Shown here in pieces: positions 26,142-34,663 of a stretch of 64,000 nucleotides of DNA. The position numbers and the translations under genes are program-made. Under the pieces are notes generated by a model. The model was given only the letters and a program-made list of their open reading frames with translations. It searched no databases and was not told the origin of the DNA. Positions within the stretch are counted from its first letter, which is position 1. Every line of letters begins with the position of its first letter. Location: contig CANMRT010000004.1 of assembly GCA_947500415.1 (NCBI GenBank), positions 416,754-480,753 on the forward strand, read 5' to 3'. Source of the DNA: an uncultured Roseicyclus sp. GTDB taxonomy: Bacteria; Pseudomonadota; Alphaproteobacteria; Rhodobacterales; Rhodobacteraceae.

Positions 26142-27218
26142 ATGAACGAACAGGACTTCCGCGCGCTTGTCGAGGCCGACGCCCCGTTGTTTTCCAAAAT
26201 CATCACCTGTAGGCCGTTCAGCGTGCCAATTCCGGAGTCACCGATGCAGCTGTCTTCCAATGTCGAAAGACGGGTTCTCGTCACGGGTGGTGCAGGTTTC
26301 ATCGGTTCGCACCTTTGCGACAGGCTGTTGGAGCTTGGGTATGACGTTTTGTGTGTGGACAACATGTTCACCGGATCGAAGCGCAACATCGAGCATCTAA
26401 TGGGGCACTCGCGATTTGAGCTTCTGCGCCACGATGTAACCCTCCCCCTCTATGTCGAGGTGGATCAGATCTACAATCTCGCCTGTCCGGCCAGTCCGGT
26501 GCATTACCAACATGATCCGGTTCAGACGACCAAGACGTCCGTCCTTGGGGCGATCAACATGCTGGGGCTGGCCAGGCGGCTGAACGCGCGCATTCTTCAG
26601 GCCTCGACCAGTGAGGTCTATGGCGACCCTGAGCAGCACCCGCAGACAGAGAGCTATTGGGGTCACGTCAATCCAATCGGGCCGAGGTCTTGCTATGATG
26701 AGGGCAAGCGGTGCGCCGAGACGTTGTTTTTCGACTATCACCGGCAGCACAATCTGGATGTGCGGGTCGCGCGGATTTTCAATACTTATGGCCCACGGAT
26801 GCACCCGGATGATGGGCGTGTCGTTTCTAATTTCGTGGTGCAGGCCCTGACGGGCGCGGATTTGACCCTGTTCGGCACTGGGGCGCAGACACGATCTTTC
26901 TGCTTTGTTCGCGACATGGTGGAGGGACTAATCGCCTTGATGGAATATGAGGGCGATCAACCTGGGCCTGTGAATCTGGGCAATCCTGTCGAGTTCTCTA
27001 TGCGGGAGCTGGCAGAAAAGGCGGTGGCTTTGACAGGCAGTCAATCTGTTTTCGTCAGCAAGCCGTTGCCGGAAGATGATCCAAAGCAACGCCAACCCGA
27101 CATTTCGAAGGCACATGACTTGTTGGGATGGGCCCCTTCAGTGCATCTAGAGGAAGGCTTGCGCGAGACCATCGCGTATTTCGAGAAGATATTGCCGGAA
27201 ACGACCTCTCACGCATGA
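26142..27218 (+). CDS. UDP-glucuronate decarboxylase (UDP-xylose synthase)
   Basis: Extended SDR that decarboxylates UDP-glucuronate to UDP-xylose. Motifs are [13 protein letters not shown], the [12 protein letters not shown] signature of this family, STSEVYGDP and YDEGKRCAE (Tyr-x-x-x-Lys), followed by [16 protein letters not shown]. The ATG at 26142 has a GAAGGA ribosome site and gives 358 residues, with about 40 ahead of the NAD-binding strand. A second in-frame ATG at 26244 gives 324 residues, nearer the usual bacterial length, and also has GGAG upstream. Its product is made from the output of Ugd, encoded 31 bases downstream. Confidence 0.92.
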   Translation: MNEQDFRALVEADAPLFSKIITCRPFSVPIPESPMQLSSNVERRVLVTGGAGFIGSHLCDRLLELGYDVLCVDNMFTGSKRNIEHLMGHSRFELLRHDVTLPLYVEVDQIYNLACPASPVHYQHDPVQTTKTSVLGAINMLGLARRLNARILQASTSEVYGDPEQHPQTESYWGHVNPIGPRSCYDEGKRCAETLFFDYHRQHNLDVRVARIFNTYGPRMHPDDGRVVSNFVVQALTGADLTLFGTGAQTRSFCFVRDMVEGLIALMEYEGDQPGPVNLGNPVEFSMRELAEKAVALTGSQSVFVSKPLPEDDPKQRQPDISKAHDLLGWAPSVHLEEGLRETIAYFEKILPETTSHA

Positions 27219-27249
27219 GGGGCTAGGGCGAGCGGTAGAGGACAAGGCA

Positions 27250-28554
27250 ATGCGTATCACGATGATCGGCACAGGCTATGTTGGCCTGGTTTCGGGTGTA
27301 TGTTTTTCGGATTTTGGGCATGACGTGATTTGCGTCGACAAGGATCCTCGAAAGATCGAGATGCTGCAGGCGGGCGAAGTTCCAATTTACGAGCCTGGCC
27401 TCGATGCACTGATGGCCAAAAACGTGGAGGCCGGGCGGCTTTCGTTCACCACCGATCTGATGTCCGCAGTTGATGGGGCAGAGGCCGTCTTTATCGCGGT
27501 TGGCACGCCCACACGGCGTGGCGATGGGCACGCGGACCTGACGTTTGTGATGGCGGCAGCAGAAGAGGTGGCGCAGGCGCTGACTGGCTACGCCGTGATT
27601 GTCACCAAATCGACCGTGCCCGTCGGCACCAACCGCAAGGTCAAACAAGTCGTCGCTAAGGCCAATCCAGAAGCTGCATTTGATGTCGCGTCCAACCCCG
27701 AATTTTTGCGGGAAGGCGCGGCCATCGACGATTTCATGCGACCAGACCGTGTGGTTGTCGGCGTGCAGACCGAGCGCGCGGGCGAGGTCATGGCCGAAAT
27801 CTATCGCCCCCTATTCCTGCGCGACTTCCCGATTGTGACCACTGACCTGGAATCTGCCGAGATGATCAAATACGCCGCCAACGCGTTTTTGGCGACGAAA
27901 ATTACGTTCATCAACGAGATTGCTGCCTTGTGCGAACGGGTCGGGGCTGATGTGAAAGAAGTATCTCGTGGTGTCGGGATGGACGGGCGCATTGGCAACA
28001 AGTTCCTGCATGCCGGGCCCGGTTATGGTGGGTCGTGTTTTCCAAAGGATACCTCCGCGCTGGCGCGGATCGGACAGGATCACGCTGTGCCGCAGAGCAT
28101 TGTTGAAACGGTCATTCGCGTGAACGACGACATCAAGCACCGAATGATCGAAAAGCTGCGCGACCTCTGCGACGGCTCGTTCAACGGCAAGACGATTGCG
28201 GTGCTTGGCGTGACGTTCAAACCCAACACAGACGACATGCGCGATGCGCCTTCCTTGACGATTGTGCCTGCACTTGTCGGAGGTGGCGCGAAAGTGCGTG
28301 TGGTCGATCCGCAAGGGTTCCGGGAAGGTGAGGCGTTGTTGCCCGGCGTGAACTGGCAAGATGATCCCTACAAGGCCGCGCACAATGCGGACCTTGTCGT
28401 GCTTCTGACCGAGTGGAATGAATTCCGGGCCTTGGACCTGGATCGGATGGCCAAGAAGATGGCGACGCCCCGAATGGCCGACTTGCGGAACGTCTATAGC
28501 CCGAAAGATGCCAAACGCGCCGGGTTTGAAGCCTATGAGGGTGTTGGACGCTAA
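27250..28554 (+). CDS. UDP-glucose 6-dehydrogenase
   Basis: NAD-dependent enzyme that oxidises UDP-glucose to UDP-glucuronate. It is a 434-residue protein with NAD-binding GTGYVGLVSG at the start, NPEFLREG, and catalytic C263 in GYGGSCFPKD. The central and UDP-binding C-terminal domains (for example VLGVTFKPNTDDMRDAPS) are complete. It supplies the common precursor for the UDP-xylose synthase upstream and the UDP-glucuronate epimerase. Confidence 0.96.
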   Translation: MRITMIGTGYVGLVSGVCFSDFGHDVICVDKDPRKIEMLQAGEVPIYEPGLDALMAKNVEAGRLSFTTDLMSAVDGAEAVFIAVGTPTRRGDGHADLTFVMAAAEEVAQALTGYAVIVTKSTVPVGTNRKVKQVVAKANPEAAFDVASNPEFLREGAAIDDFMRPDRVVVGVQTERAGEVMAEIYRPLFLRDFPIVTTDLESAEMIKYAANAFLATKITFINEIAALCERVGADVKEVSRGVGMDGRIGNKFLHAGPGYGGSCFPKDTSALARIGQDHAVPQSIVETVIRVNDDIKHRMIEKLRDLCDGSFNGKTIAVLGVTFKPNTDDMRDAPSLTIVPALVGGGAKVRVVDPQGFREGEALLPGVNWQDDPYKAAHNADLVVLLTEWNEFRALDLDRMAKKMATPRMADLRNVYSPKDAKRAGFEAYEGVGR

Positions 28555-28657
28555 ACACCCCTCGACAATGCCGACGCGTCGAATCGCTCTATTGGGCGAC
28601 TAAGTCGTTCTGTGAGGCATGGATATTACATTTTTTGCGTGATCCTCACGCCGTGAT

Positions 28658-28690
28658 CACGGGTTTTGCGACGCCCATCACGGACCCGTG
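28658..28690. repeat. Inverted repeat in the longest intergenic stretch
   Basis: CACGGGT (28658-28664) and ACCCGTG (28684-28690) form a perfect seven-base inverted repeat with a 19-base loop in the 276-base gap between ugd and the small secreted protein gene. No T-tract follows, so it is not a standard terminator. Apart from this and the leader of the next gene I see nothing else in the gap. Confidence 0.35.
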
Positions 28691-28830
28691 CAAAACTGGT
28701 TCACGGCACCCTCACGTCCGTTTGAGAGGATTGAAATGCACTACTTTCGAGCCTCTCCTCCCGCCTACGGTCCCTTCAGGCAGTAACGAGAACGTCTACT
28801 GTCACACCAAAAAACAAAGGGATACTTACT

Positions 28831-29160
28831 ATGAAACGCCTTGCACTTGCCGCCGCACTTGCCACTTCCTTCGCCGCCCCGGCGCTCGCTGATGGTCACT
28901 CGACCTCTTTCGCGATCATGCACTTCAACATGAGCGCAGACAGTGCCAGCGAAGTCATCATGACGCCCAATGGGGAAATCGTCACCGCGGACCTGACGAT
29001 GGGGTCTTCGTTGGCACAGGTCTTTTCGCACCTCAACCTGAGCGCTGAGAACATGAGCGATCTGCGGGGCGAAAGCGGGTTTGTGACAGTCATCGCGTCT
29101 GACCCCGCCGCAGGCGCCGAGATCTTCCGCCGCCTGATGGAAGCAGACGACGACAACTGA
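28831..29160 (+). CDS. Small secreted protein of unknown function
   Basis: I do not recognise this 109-residue protein. It has a clear Sec signal peptide (MKRLALAAALATSFAAPALA, cleavage after ALA-D), a mature part rich in Ser, Ala and Met, an acidic C-terminus (EADDDN) and no Cys, so it is presumably a small soluble periplasmic protein. It has its own leader of several hundred bases and a strong terminator 22 bases after the stop, so it is a single-gene transcript, perhaps well expressed. Confidence 0.75.
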   Translation: MKRLALAAALATSFAAPALADGHSTSFAIMHFNMSADSASEVIMTPNGEIVTADLTMGSSLAQVFSHLNLSAENMSDLRGESGFVTVIASDPAAGAEIFRRLMEADDDN

Positions 29161-29181
29161 TCTGACGACCACGCAATCACG

Positions 29182-29212
29182 AGCGCCCTTGCCGATGGCG
29201 GGGGCGCTTTTC
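29182..29212 (+). terminator. Rho-independent terminator after the small secreted protein gene
   Basis: AGCGCCC (29182-29188) pairs with GGGCGCT (29202-29208), followed by a T run (29208-29211). It begins 22 bases after the stop of the upstream gene. The hairpin is symmetric, but A-residues on the left are missing, so it acts on the plus strand; its right end touches the convergent isomerase gene. Confidence 0.85.
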
Positions 29213-30177
29213 TATGCGAGGCCAGCGCGCAGTAGATCGTGAAGGTGCACGAGTCCGACTGGGTGCTTATGTGCATCCACAACAAATAGCGCCGTAATTT
29301 TGTTCTCGGACATCATGGCCATGGCCTCTGCGGCCAGCATACCGGGCCCGATAACACGCGGGTTGCGTGTGGCAACCTCACCAGCGGGTTGATCGGTCAG
29401 GTGAGTGATGTTGCGGCGCAGGTCGCCATCAGAGATCACGCCGGTCAAAATGCCATCCTCGACCACGCCTGCTATGCCGAAGCTCTTTTCAGACATGACA
29501 ACAAGTGTCTCTGGCATCGGTGTGTCGGCATCGACCAATGGCAAGGCGTCCTGCCCGTGCATCAGCTGTGCCACGGTCGACAATTGCGCGCCCAGTTTGC
29601 CACCGGGGTGGAACGTGTGAAACTGCTCAGGTTGAAAGCCGCGGCGCTCCATCACTGCGACGGCCAGCGCGTCGCCTAGGGCGAGTGTCAGGGTTGTGGA
29701 GGTCGTGGGCGCCATGCGCAGCGAACAGGCCTCTTCCACATCAGGCAGCAACAGGCAGTGATCAGCGGCGCGCATCAAGGTGCTTTCAGTTTTCTTGGAG
29801 ATCGCCACCAAGGGAATAGAAAAGCGCGCGACATGAGCCACGATATCGCGCAGCTCCGTCGTTTCGCCGGAATTGGAAATCAGGATCGCCAGATCGCCGG
29901 GCATGATCATGCCCAAATCGCCATGGCTGGCTTCGGCCGGATGCACGAAAGCCGACGGCGTGCCGGTGGATGCAAACGTCGCGGAAATCTTGCGCGCGAT
30001 GTGGCCGGATTTACCGATGCCCGACAAGATAACGCGGCCTTTGGTGGACAAGACAGCCTCAGCCGCGCTCTCGAAATCGGGCGGGAGGGCGTCAGCAAGG
30101 GCGCGCACTGCATCGCCTTCGGTGCGAAGGACACGCGCGCCAGTGTCGCGAAGCGATTGTGTTGGATCCTGAGCCAT
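29212..30177 (-). CDS. KpsF/GutQ-family D-arabinose-5-phosphate isomerase
   Basis: Converts ribulose 5-phosphate to arabinose 5-phosphate, first step towards Kdo of lipopolysaccharide or capsule. It is a 321-residue protein with an SIS domain (about 35-170; GIGKSGHIARK, ISNSGETTEL) and a C-terminal pair of CBS domains (about 205-320; GVISDGDLRR). The ATG at 30177 is chosen from the MAQDP start. It is divergent from a Nudix gene and converges on the small secreted protein gene. It fits the surface-glycan theme of 21.8-28.6 kb. Confidence 0.93.
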   Translation of the reverse strand: MAQDPTQSLRDTGARVLRTEGDAVRALADALPPDFESAAEAVLSTKGRVILSGIGKSGHIARKISATFASTGTPSAFVHPAEASHGDLGMIMPGDLAILISNSGETTELRDIVAHVARFSIPLVAISKKTESTLMRAADHCLLLPDVEEACSLRMAPTTSTTLTLALGDALAVAVMERRGFQPEQFHTFHPGGKLGAQLSTVAQLMHGQDALPLVDADTPMPETLVVMSEKSFGIAGVVEDGILTGVISDGDLRRNITHLTDQPAGEVATRNPRVIGPGMLAAEAMAMMSENKITALFVVDAHKHPVGLVHLHDLLRAGLA

Positions 30178-30230
30178 GGCCGCCGTTTAGCCCGTTGCGC
30201 GCGCGTTGGCGAGAGGATTGGCTTTCGCGT

Positions 30231-30260
30231 TTTCCCGCGGCATGGCAAAGACGCGGGAAA
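30231..30260. repeat. Perfect inverted repeat abutting a Shine-Dalgarno site
   Basis: TTTCCCGCG (30231-30239) and CGCGGGAAA (30252-30260) are exact reverse complements with a 12-base loop. The right arm is immediately followed by GGAGG (30261-30265), the ribosome site of the Nudix gene at 30274. It lies in the divergent gap between the isomerase and Nudix genes, so it may be either an operator or an mRNA hairpin. Confidence 0.5.
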
Positions 30261-30273
30261 GGAGGCCGCTGCC

Positions 30274-30717
30274 ATGAACCGACACTTCGGCAAACCACCC
30301 CGCGACGGCGTTCGCTATCCGCCGCGACCCGGCGCCTATGTGGTTATTGATGCCGGCGACAGTTTGCTCGCGTCGTTTCAGGAGGCGCCTTATCCTGAGC
30401 TACAATTGCCTGGTGGCGGCGTCGATCCCGGTGAGGGGACGCTAGCCGCGCTTCATCGCGAAGTTCTGGAAGAAACGGGCTACCGCATTCATTCGCTGCG
30501 AAGAATGGGCATGTTCCACCGGTTCACCTTCATGCCAGACTATGACCGCTATGCGCAAAAGCAATGCAGCATCTATTCCGCGCGATTGGGGCCAAGGGTG
30601 GGCGAGCCTACGGAGCCAGGGCACACGGCTGTGTTTCTTCCATGGGACGTAGCATTGGAGCGCTTGGCGGTGGCGGGCGACCGTGACTATGTCGCGCGAT
30701 ACCTGGGACTGGCCTAA
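30274..30717 (+). CDS. Nudix hydrolase
   Basis: Protein of 147 residues with a complete Nudix box, GGGVDPGEGTLAALHREVLE followed by ETGY. Flanking sequence (RPGAYVVIDAGDSLL at the N-terminus) fits the small soluble subgroup related to MutT/diadenosine polyphosphate hydrolases; the substrate is unknown. The ATG follows a GGAGG ribosome site. Its CTAA end shares bases with the stop of the convergent REC-PP2C gene. Confidence 0.88.
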   Translation: MNRHFGKPPRDGVRYPPRPGAYVVIDAGDSLLASFQEAPYPELQLPGGGVDPGEGTLAALHREVLEETGYRIHSLRRMGMFHRFTFMPDYDRYAQKQCSIYSARLGPRVGEPTEPGHTAVFLPWDVALERLAVAGDRDYVARYLGLA

Positions 30718-31991
30718 CGCCCGTTGAATTCCAGTAGCAAGGCCGACACATCGTCGGGGAAATCGTCGGACCCAGCGAAGGCCACCAGATCATGGCGCAG
30801 GGTTTCAAGGAAATCCGTGCCACCGGTCGATTGGTTCTGGGTCATCATGTCTATCAACCCTTCCTCTTCGAGCATATCACCATCGGGTCGGGGGCATTCC
30901 GTCAGCCCATCGGAATAAAGAAGCAGCCGGTCGCCGGGGTTCAACTGCACTTCAAAGGAATGGAACGGGATGTCGGGCAATAGACCCACAGGCATGTCGC
31001 CGTCGCCGACCATCTCAACCGTGCCATCTGCGCGTTGTACCATCGGGTGCGGGTGGCCTGCCTGTACAAGCCGGACCAATCCGGTGTCGAGGTTCAGGAA
31101 GGCCAGGGCGATGGTGAAATAACGATCTGTCTGCACCTCTTTCAGCATTAGATCATTGAGGCGTCCGGCGGCCACCTCCGGGGGAAGATCCACCAGAGTG
31201 CCGTCCATGCCGCGGATCATCGCGATATTCTGATCTGGCGATGCTTCAGACAGCATGCCGGCGATCCGCGCGGCGATCATGGCGGAGGCAACACCGTGAC
31301 CGGATACATCGAGGCTGAAGAGACCAACTGTATCGTCTGAAACGGTAAAGTAGCCAACCATATCGCCGCCGACGTGGCCGCTTGCCTCAAGCAATAAGGA
31401 AACATCCGCGCCATCAAAACTGCGCCGCTGATCTTGCAAGAGGGCCAGCTGTAGGCGACGCGCCTCGTCGAGGTCGCGGTCAATGGCCCCGTAAAGCGTC
31501 TGCAATTCATCTAGCGCGTCGGACAGGATGCCGTTTTTTGAGCGTAACTCTCGCTGCATGGCAACGATACGTGCACCTGCATTCATGCGCGCCCGTAACT
31601 CCGGAGGGGAAACGGGCTTTTGCAGGAAATCGTCGGCCCCGGCTTCTAAACCTTCAGCCAAAGCGTTGCGTTCATTGCGAGATGTCAAAAGCAGGACGTA
31701 GGCATAGCTGCTGGTCACATCGGCGCGCAGACGTCTGCAGAATTCCGGTCCCGTCATTTCAGGCATCATCCAATCGCAGAGGATCAGTGACACATCCGGG
31801 TTTCGAGCATGTTCGAGGGCTTCACGCGGGTCGCCAGTTGAAATCGCGGTATGACCCCACTTTCGCAAGAGTGCGCAAACCAGATTGCGCTGCGCCGGGC
31901 TGTCGTCGAGCACCAGCACGGTCAACGCATCGGTTGTGACGTCAATTGATACTGCTTGCTGACCTGCAAGAGATGTTGGCGCAAAGGTCAT
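30714..31991 (-). CDS. Response-regulator receiver fused to PP2C-type (SpoIIE/RsbU-like) phosphatase
   Basis: Cytosolic signalling protein of 425 residues. The receiver domain (about 23-140) has the D29-D30 acidic pair, phospho-acceptor D73 in LCDWMMPEMTG and K125 in FLQKPVSPP. A helical linker (about 140-190) leads to a PP2C/SpoIIE phosphatase domain (about 190-422) with metal-binding GGDMVGY and LDVSGHGVASAM. Such proteins activate partner-switching systems by dephosphorylating a STAS antagonist. RbaY of Rhodobacter capsulatus, tied to gene-transfer-agent control, has this layout. No STAS or kinase partner is nearby, but a separate HPt gene is divergent. Confidence 0.92.
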   Translation of the reverse strand: MTFAPTSLAGQQAVSIDVTTDALTVLVLDDSPAQRNLVCALLRKWGHTAISTGDPREALEHARNPDVSLILCDWMMPEMTGPEFCRRLRADVTSSYAYVLLLTSRNERNALAEGLEAGADDFLQKPVSPPELRARMNAGARIVAMQRELRSKNGILSDALDELQTLYGAIDRDLDEARRLQLALLQDQRRSFDGADVSLLLEASGHVGGDMVGYFTVSDDTVGLFSLDVSGHGVASAMIAARIAGMLSEASPDQNIAMIRGMDGTLVDLPPEVAAGRLNDLMLKEVQTDRYFTIALAFLNLDTGLVRLVQAGHPHPMVQRADGTVEMVGDGDMPVGLLPDIPFHSFEVQLNPGDRLLLYSDGLTECPRPDGDMLEEEGLIDMMTQNQSTGGTDFLETLRHDLVAFAGSDDFPDDVSALLLEFNGR

Positions 31992-32151
31992 TCAGGAACC
32001 TCTTCCTCGATCATTCGAAGCACTATGCGCGTTGGGTCTTAACGTACCGTGAAGTCGACAATTCTCGCCATCTTGATCGTGGGTGGTGCGGTTTTGTTAA
32101 GGTTTGCCGGTCTAGGGTGATGCGTGGGGGCACTGTCAGAGGTGCAAAAAA

Positions 32152-32478
32152 ATGACGTCCGTCGATTGGGACCGCTTGAACGAGCTGAAAAATGATATCG
32201 GGGAAGAGGATTTCGCAGATGTTGCGATCCTGTTCGTTGCTGAATTGCAGGAGACCCTTTCGGGGATGACGGCCACAGGTGCTGCGGCTGAGGATTTTCA
32301 CTTCCTGCGGGGGTCCGCGGCGAATCTTGGGTTCAAGGCTTTGGTCGATGCCTGCACAACTGCCGAGGCTACTTGCAAGGCGGGCAGTGTCCCTGATGTG
32401 GATGCTGTCAAATCCGCGTTCGAACTGGCGTTGGCAGAAATGTCTGGGCAGATGCCGGACCTCGCTTTGGCGGCTTAG
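32152..32478 (+). CDS. Stand-alone histidine phosphotransfer (HPt) protein
   Basis: Small helical protein of 108 residues with the phosphorylatable H50 in DFHFLRGSAANLGF, the HxLRGSAANLG form of the HPt motif. It would shuttle phosphate between a hybrid kinase and a receiver domain. The nearest receiver is the one in the divergent REC-PP2C gene, 160 bases away. No kinase lies in the window. The gene converges on ilvA with a three-base gap. Confidence 0.9.
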   Translation: MTSVDWDRLNELKNDIGEEDFADVAILFVAELQETLSGMTATGAAAEDFHFLRGSAANLGFKALVDACTTAEATCKAGSVPDVDAVKSAFELALAEMSGQMPDLALAA

Positions 32479-32481
32479 GTC

Positions 32482-33729
32482 CTAAATCAGGAAATCGGCG
32501 AGGATCTTGTCGTCCGTAATGTCGCGGAACCCGAATCCTCGGGACGCGACACGTTCCTCCAGATCGCTGAAGCTGCCTGCTCGCTCCGTCTCGATCCCGA
32601 TTAGAACGGAGCCGAAGTTGCGCGAGTTCTTCTTGAGGTACTCGAAACGCGTGATGTTGTCCTCGGTCCCCAACAGGTCGAGGAAGTCTTTCAGCGCACC
32701 CGGCCGCTGCGGCAGGCGAAGGATGAAGTATTTCTTCAACCCTTGCCAATTCTGTGCGCGCTCTTTCACTTCAGGCAGACGCTCAAAATCAAAGTTTCCA
32801 CCGGAGGTCACGCACACCACAGTCTTGCCTTTGATCTGGTCTGCGATGTCATCAAGCACGTTGACTGACAACGCCCCGGCAGGTTCCAAAACGATGCCTT
32901 CCAGGTTCAGCATTTCCTGAATTGTGACACAGATGCGATTTTCGGGTGCGATCAGCACGTTTTTCTTCGGGATGTCCTTCAGGACCTCGAACGTGCGATC
33001 CCCGATGCGGGCCACGGCGGCCCCATCCACGAAAGTATCAGTGATCTCAATCGTTTGCGGCGCGCCAATCTTGAGCGCAGCGGTCAGGCTAGCGCCGCCG
33101 GCAGGTTCTACCAAGGTCAGCTCGGTCGCGGCTCCCATGTCGTTAAGGTAGCTACGCATGCCCGAAGACAAGCCACCGCCGCCCACTGGCAAGACAAGAT
33201 GGTCGGGCGCGCGACCCAATTGTTCCATCATCTCCACGGCGACAGAGGCCTGACCTTCGATCACATCGGCATCGTCAAAAGGTGACAGAAAATGTGCGCC
33301 GGCGTCAGCGCACCATTCTTTCGCAGCTGCCAGTGTTTCGTCGAAGAAGTCGCCTTCCAGCACAATTTCAACGGCATCCCCGCCGAAGGTGCGGGTCTTG
33401 AGAATCTTCTGATCGGGTGTCGTGACAGGCATGTAGATGCGCCCCTCCACCCCAAAATGTGAACAAACAAACGCCACCCCCTGCGCATGGTTTCCGGCGC
33501 TGGCGCAGACGAATTTCGTCTGTTCAGGCTGATCAGCGCGCACTTTGCGCATCGCGTTGAAGGCACCGCGCAACTTGTACGAGCGGACAGGCGATAGATC
33601 CTCGCGCTTTAGCCAAATCGCTGCACCATAACGCTCGCTCAGGTAGGCGTTCTTCAGAAGTGGCGTGGCCGGGAACAGGTCGCGCAGGGCTTCGGTGGCT
33701 CGTCGGGCGGCAGTGGCGAAGTCAGTCAT
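32482..33729 (-). CDS. ilvA: Threonine ammonia-lyase
   Basis: PLP enzyme that deaminates threonine to 2-oxobutanoate, entering isoleucine synthesis. It is a 415-residue protein with the PLP lysine K52 in VRSYKLRGAF, the glycine-rich phosphate loop PVGGGGLSSG, and a single C-terminal ACT-like regulatory domain (about 335-415). A single regulatory module and this length place it with the shorter biosynthetic form. It is followed upstream in gene order by an unknown membrane protein on the same strand, 39 bases away. Confidence 0.94.
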   Translation of the reverse strand: MTDFATAARRATEALRDLFPATPLLKNAYLSERYGAAIWLKREDLSPVRSYKLRGAFNAMRKVRADQPEQTKFVCASAGNHAQGVAFVCSHFGVEGRIYMPVTTPDQKILKTRTFGGDAVEIVLEGDFFDETLAAAKEWCADAGAHFLSPFDDADVIEGQASVAVEMMEQLGRAPDHLVLPVGGGGLSSGMRSYLNDMGAATELTLVEPAGGASLTAALKIGAPQTIEITDTFVDGAAVARIGDRTFEVLKDIPKKNVLIAPENRICVTIQEMLNLEGIVLEPAGALSVNVLDDIADQIKGKTVVCVTSGGNFDFERLPEVKERAQNWQGLKKYFILRLPQRPGALKDFLDLLGTEDNITRFEYLKKNSRNFGSVLIGIETERAGSFSDLEERVASRGFGFRDITDDKILADFLI

Positions 33730-33768
33730 GGGGCAGGCATTGGCCCGTTTGCCCGCCTCTGTCCAGCC

Positions 33769-34584
33769 TCAGTTCAGCTGCCGCCCTTCAATCAGGTTGC
33801 CGTATAGCGTGGTCATCAAGGCCAGATTCAGCAGCATCTGAAGCCACGTCACGACAAGGCTGAGGATAGTGCCAACCGCGCTTAGTGTGACCTGTTGCTG
33901 AACACCGAACTGGGTCGGGATGCCGGTCGTTTCGCCAAACAGCGCAATGATGCCTTGGTTTAGGATGGTGGAGGCCAGCGCCAACACGAAGATCGGCAGG
34001 ATGATCTGCCCGGACACAGGAGCAGTCGCCTTCCAACTTTCGCTAATCCGTAACTTTTCCCCGATCGCAGCGGCGGGCAGGATAAGACCCACGCGCGTGG
34101 CGACCCACGACAGGCCGAAGACCAACCCCACGCCAAGTAGGATCGCCAGTGCTTCGGACCGGACAAGGGTGATGAGGATGCCGATTACGATCCCAACCGC
34201 GATACCAACTGCAATCATGATCAGAAAGATCAGGATCGAATTGCCGAAGTAGTTGCCGATGTTCGACCCACGCCAAGTCGGGAACAGGCCACTTGGGTAT
34301 TCTTCAAGCAAGACAAAGCGGTGCCATGCAACGGCGGCCCAAAGCCAGCAGATGACGCCGGCGACCAGTGCCAAGAGCACGCCGAACAGGCCAACCCCCG
34401 AAAAATCATTCTGGCCAGTCGTGGCGTCGAATTGGAGGGAAGATCCGGTCAAGATGCCTGGGTTGGTAGCCGCAAGGATCCCGATGGGGATGATGATGAG
34501 CACCAATGTGATCCGCGCGGCGGAACCGAGATTGCCAAACACCTGTTGCACCACATGGCGCAGAAGTTGGTAGCCGTAGTCCAT
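33769..34584 (-). CDS. Multi-spanning membrane protein of unknown function
   Basis: I cannot name this 271-residue protein. It has about six hydrophobic segments (near residues 25-45, 60-85, 120-145, 145-170, 195-220, 240-265), a Gly/Ile-rich profile, and the start MDYGYQLLRHVVQQVFGNLG. The chosen ATG begins just before the first membrane segment region. It is divergent from argG across 79 bases and reads into ilvA on the same strand. It resembles generic bacterial multi-helix proteins with a GPDPase-type membrane domain but I see no decisive motif. Confidence 0.75.
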   Translation of the reverse strand: MDYGYQLLRHVVQQVFGNLGSAARITLVLIIIPIGILAATNPGILTGSSLQFDATTGQNDFSGVGLFGVLLALVAGVICWLWAAVAWHRFVLLEEYPSGLFPTWRGSNIGNYFGNSILIFLIMIAVGIAVGIVIGILITLVRSEALAILLGVGLVFGLSWVATRVGLILPAAAIGEKLRISESWKATAPVSGQIILPIFVLALASTILNQGIIALFGETTGIPTQFGVQQQVTLSAVGTILSLVVTWLQMLLNLALMTTLYGNLIEGRQLN

Positions 34585-34663
34585 CGTCGCCTCCGCTCGC
34601 TTGCCCCTATCCTGAAAACCCGGTATCGCCCGCGCGGTCAACCATTTGCGACGGAGTTTCATC

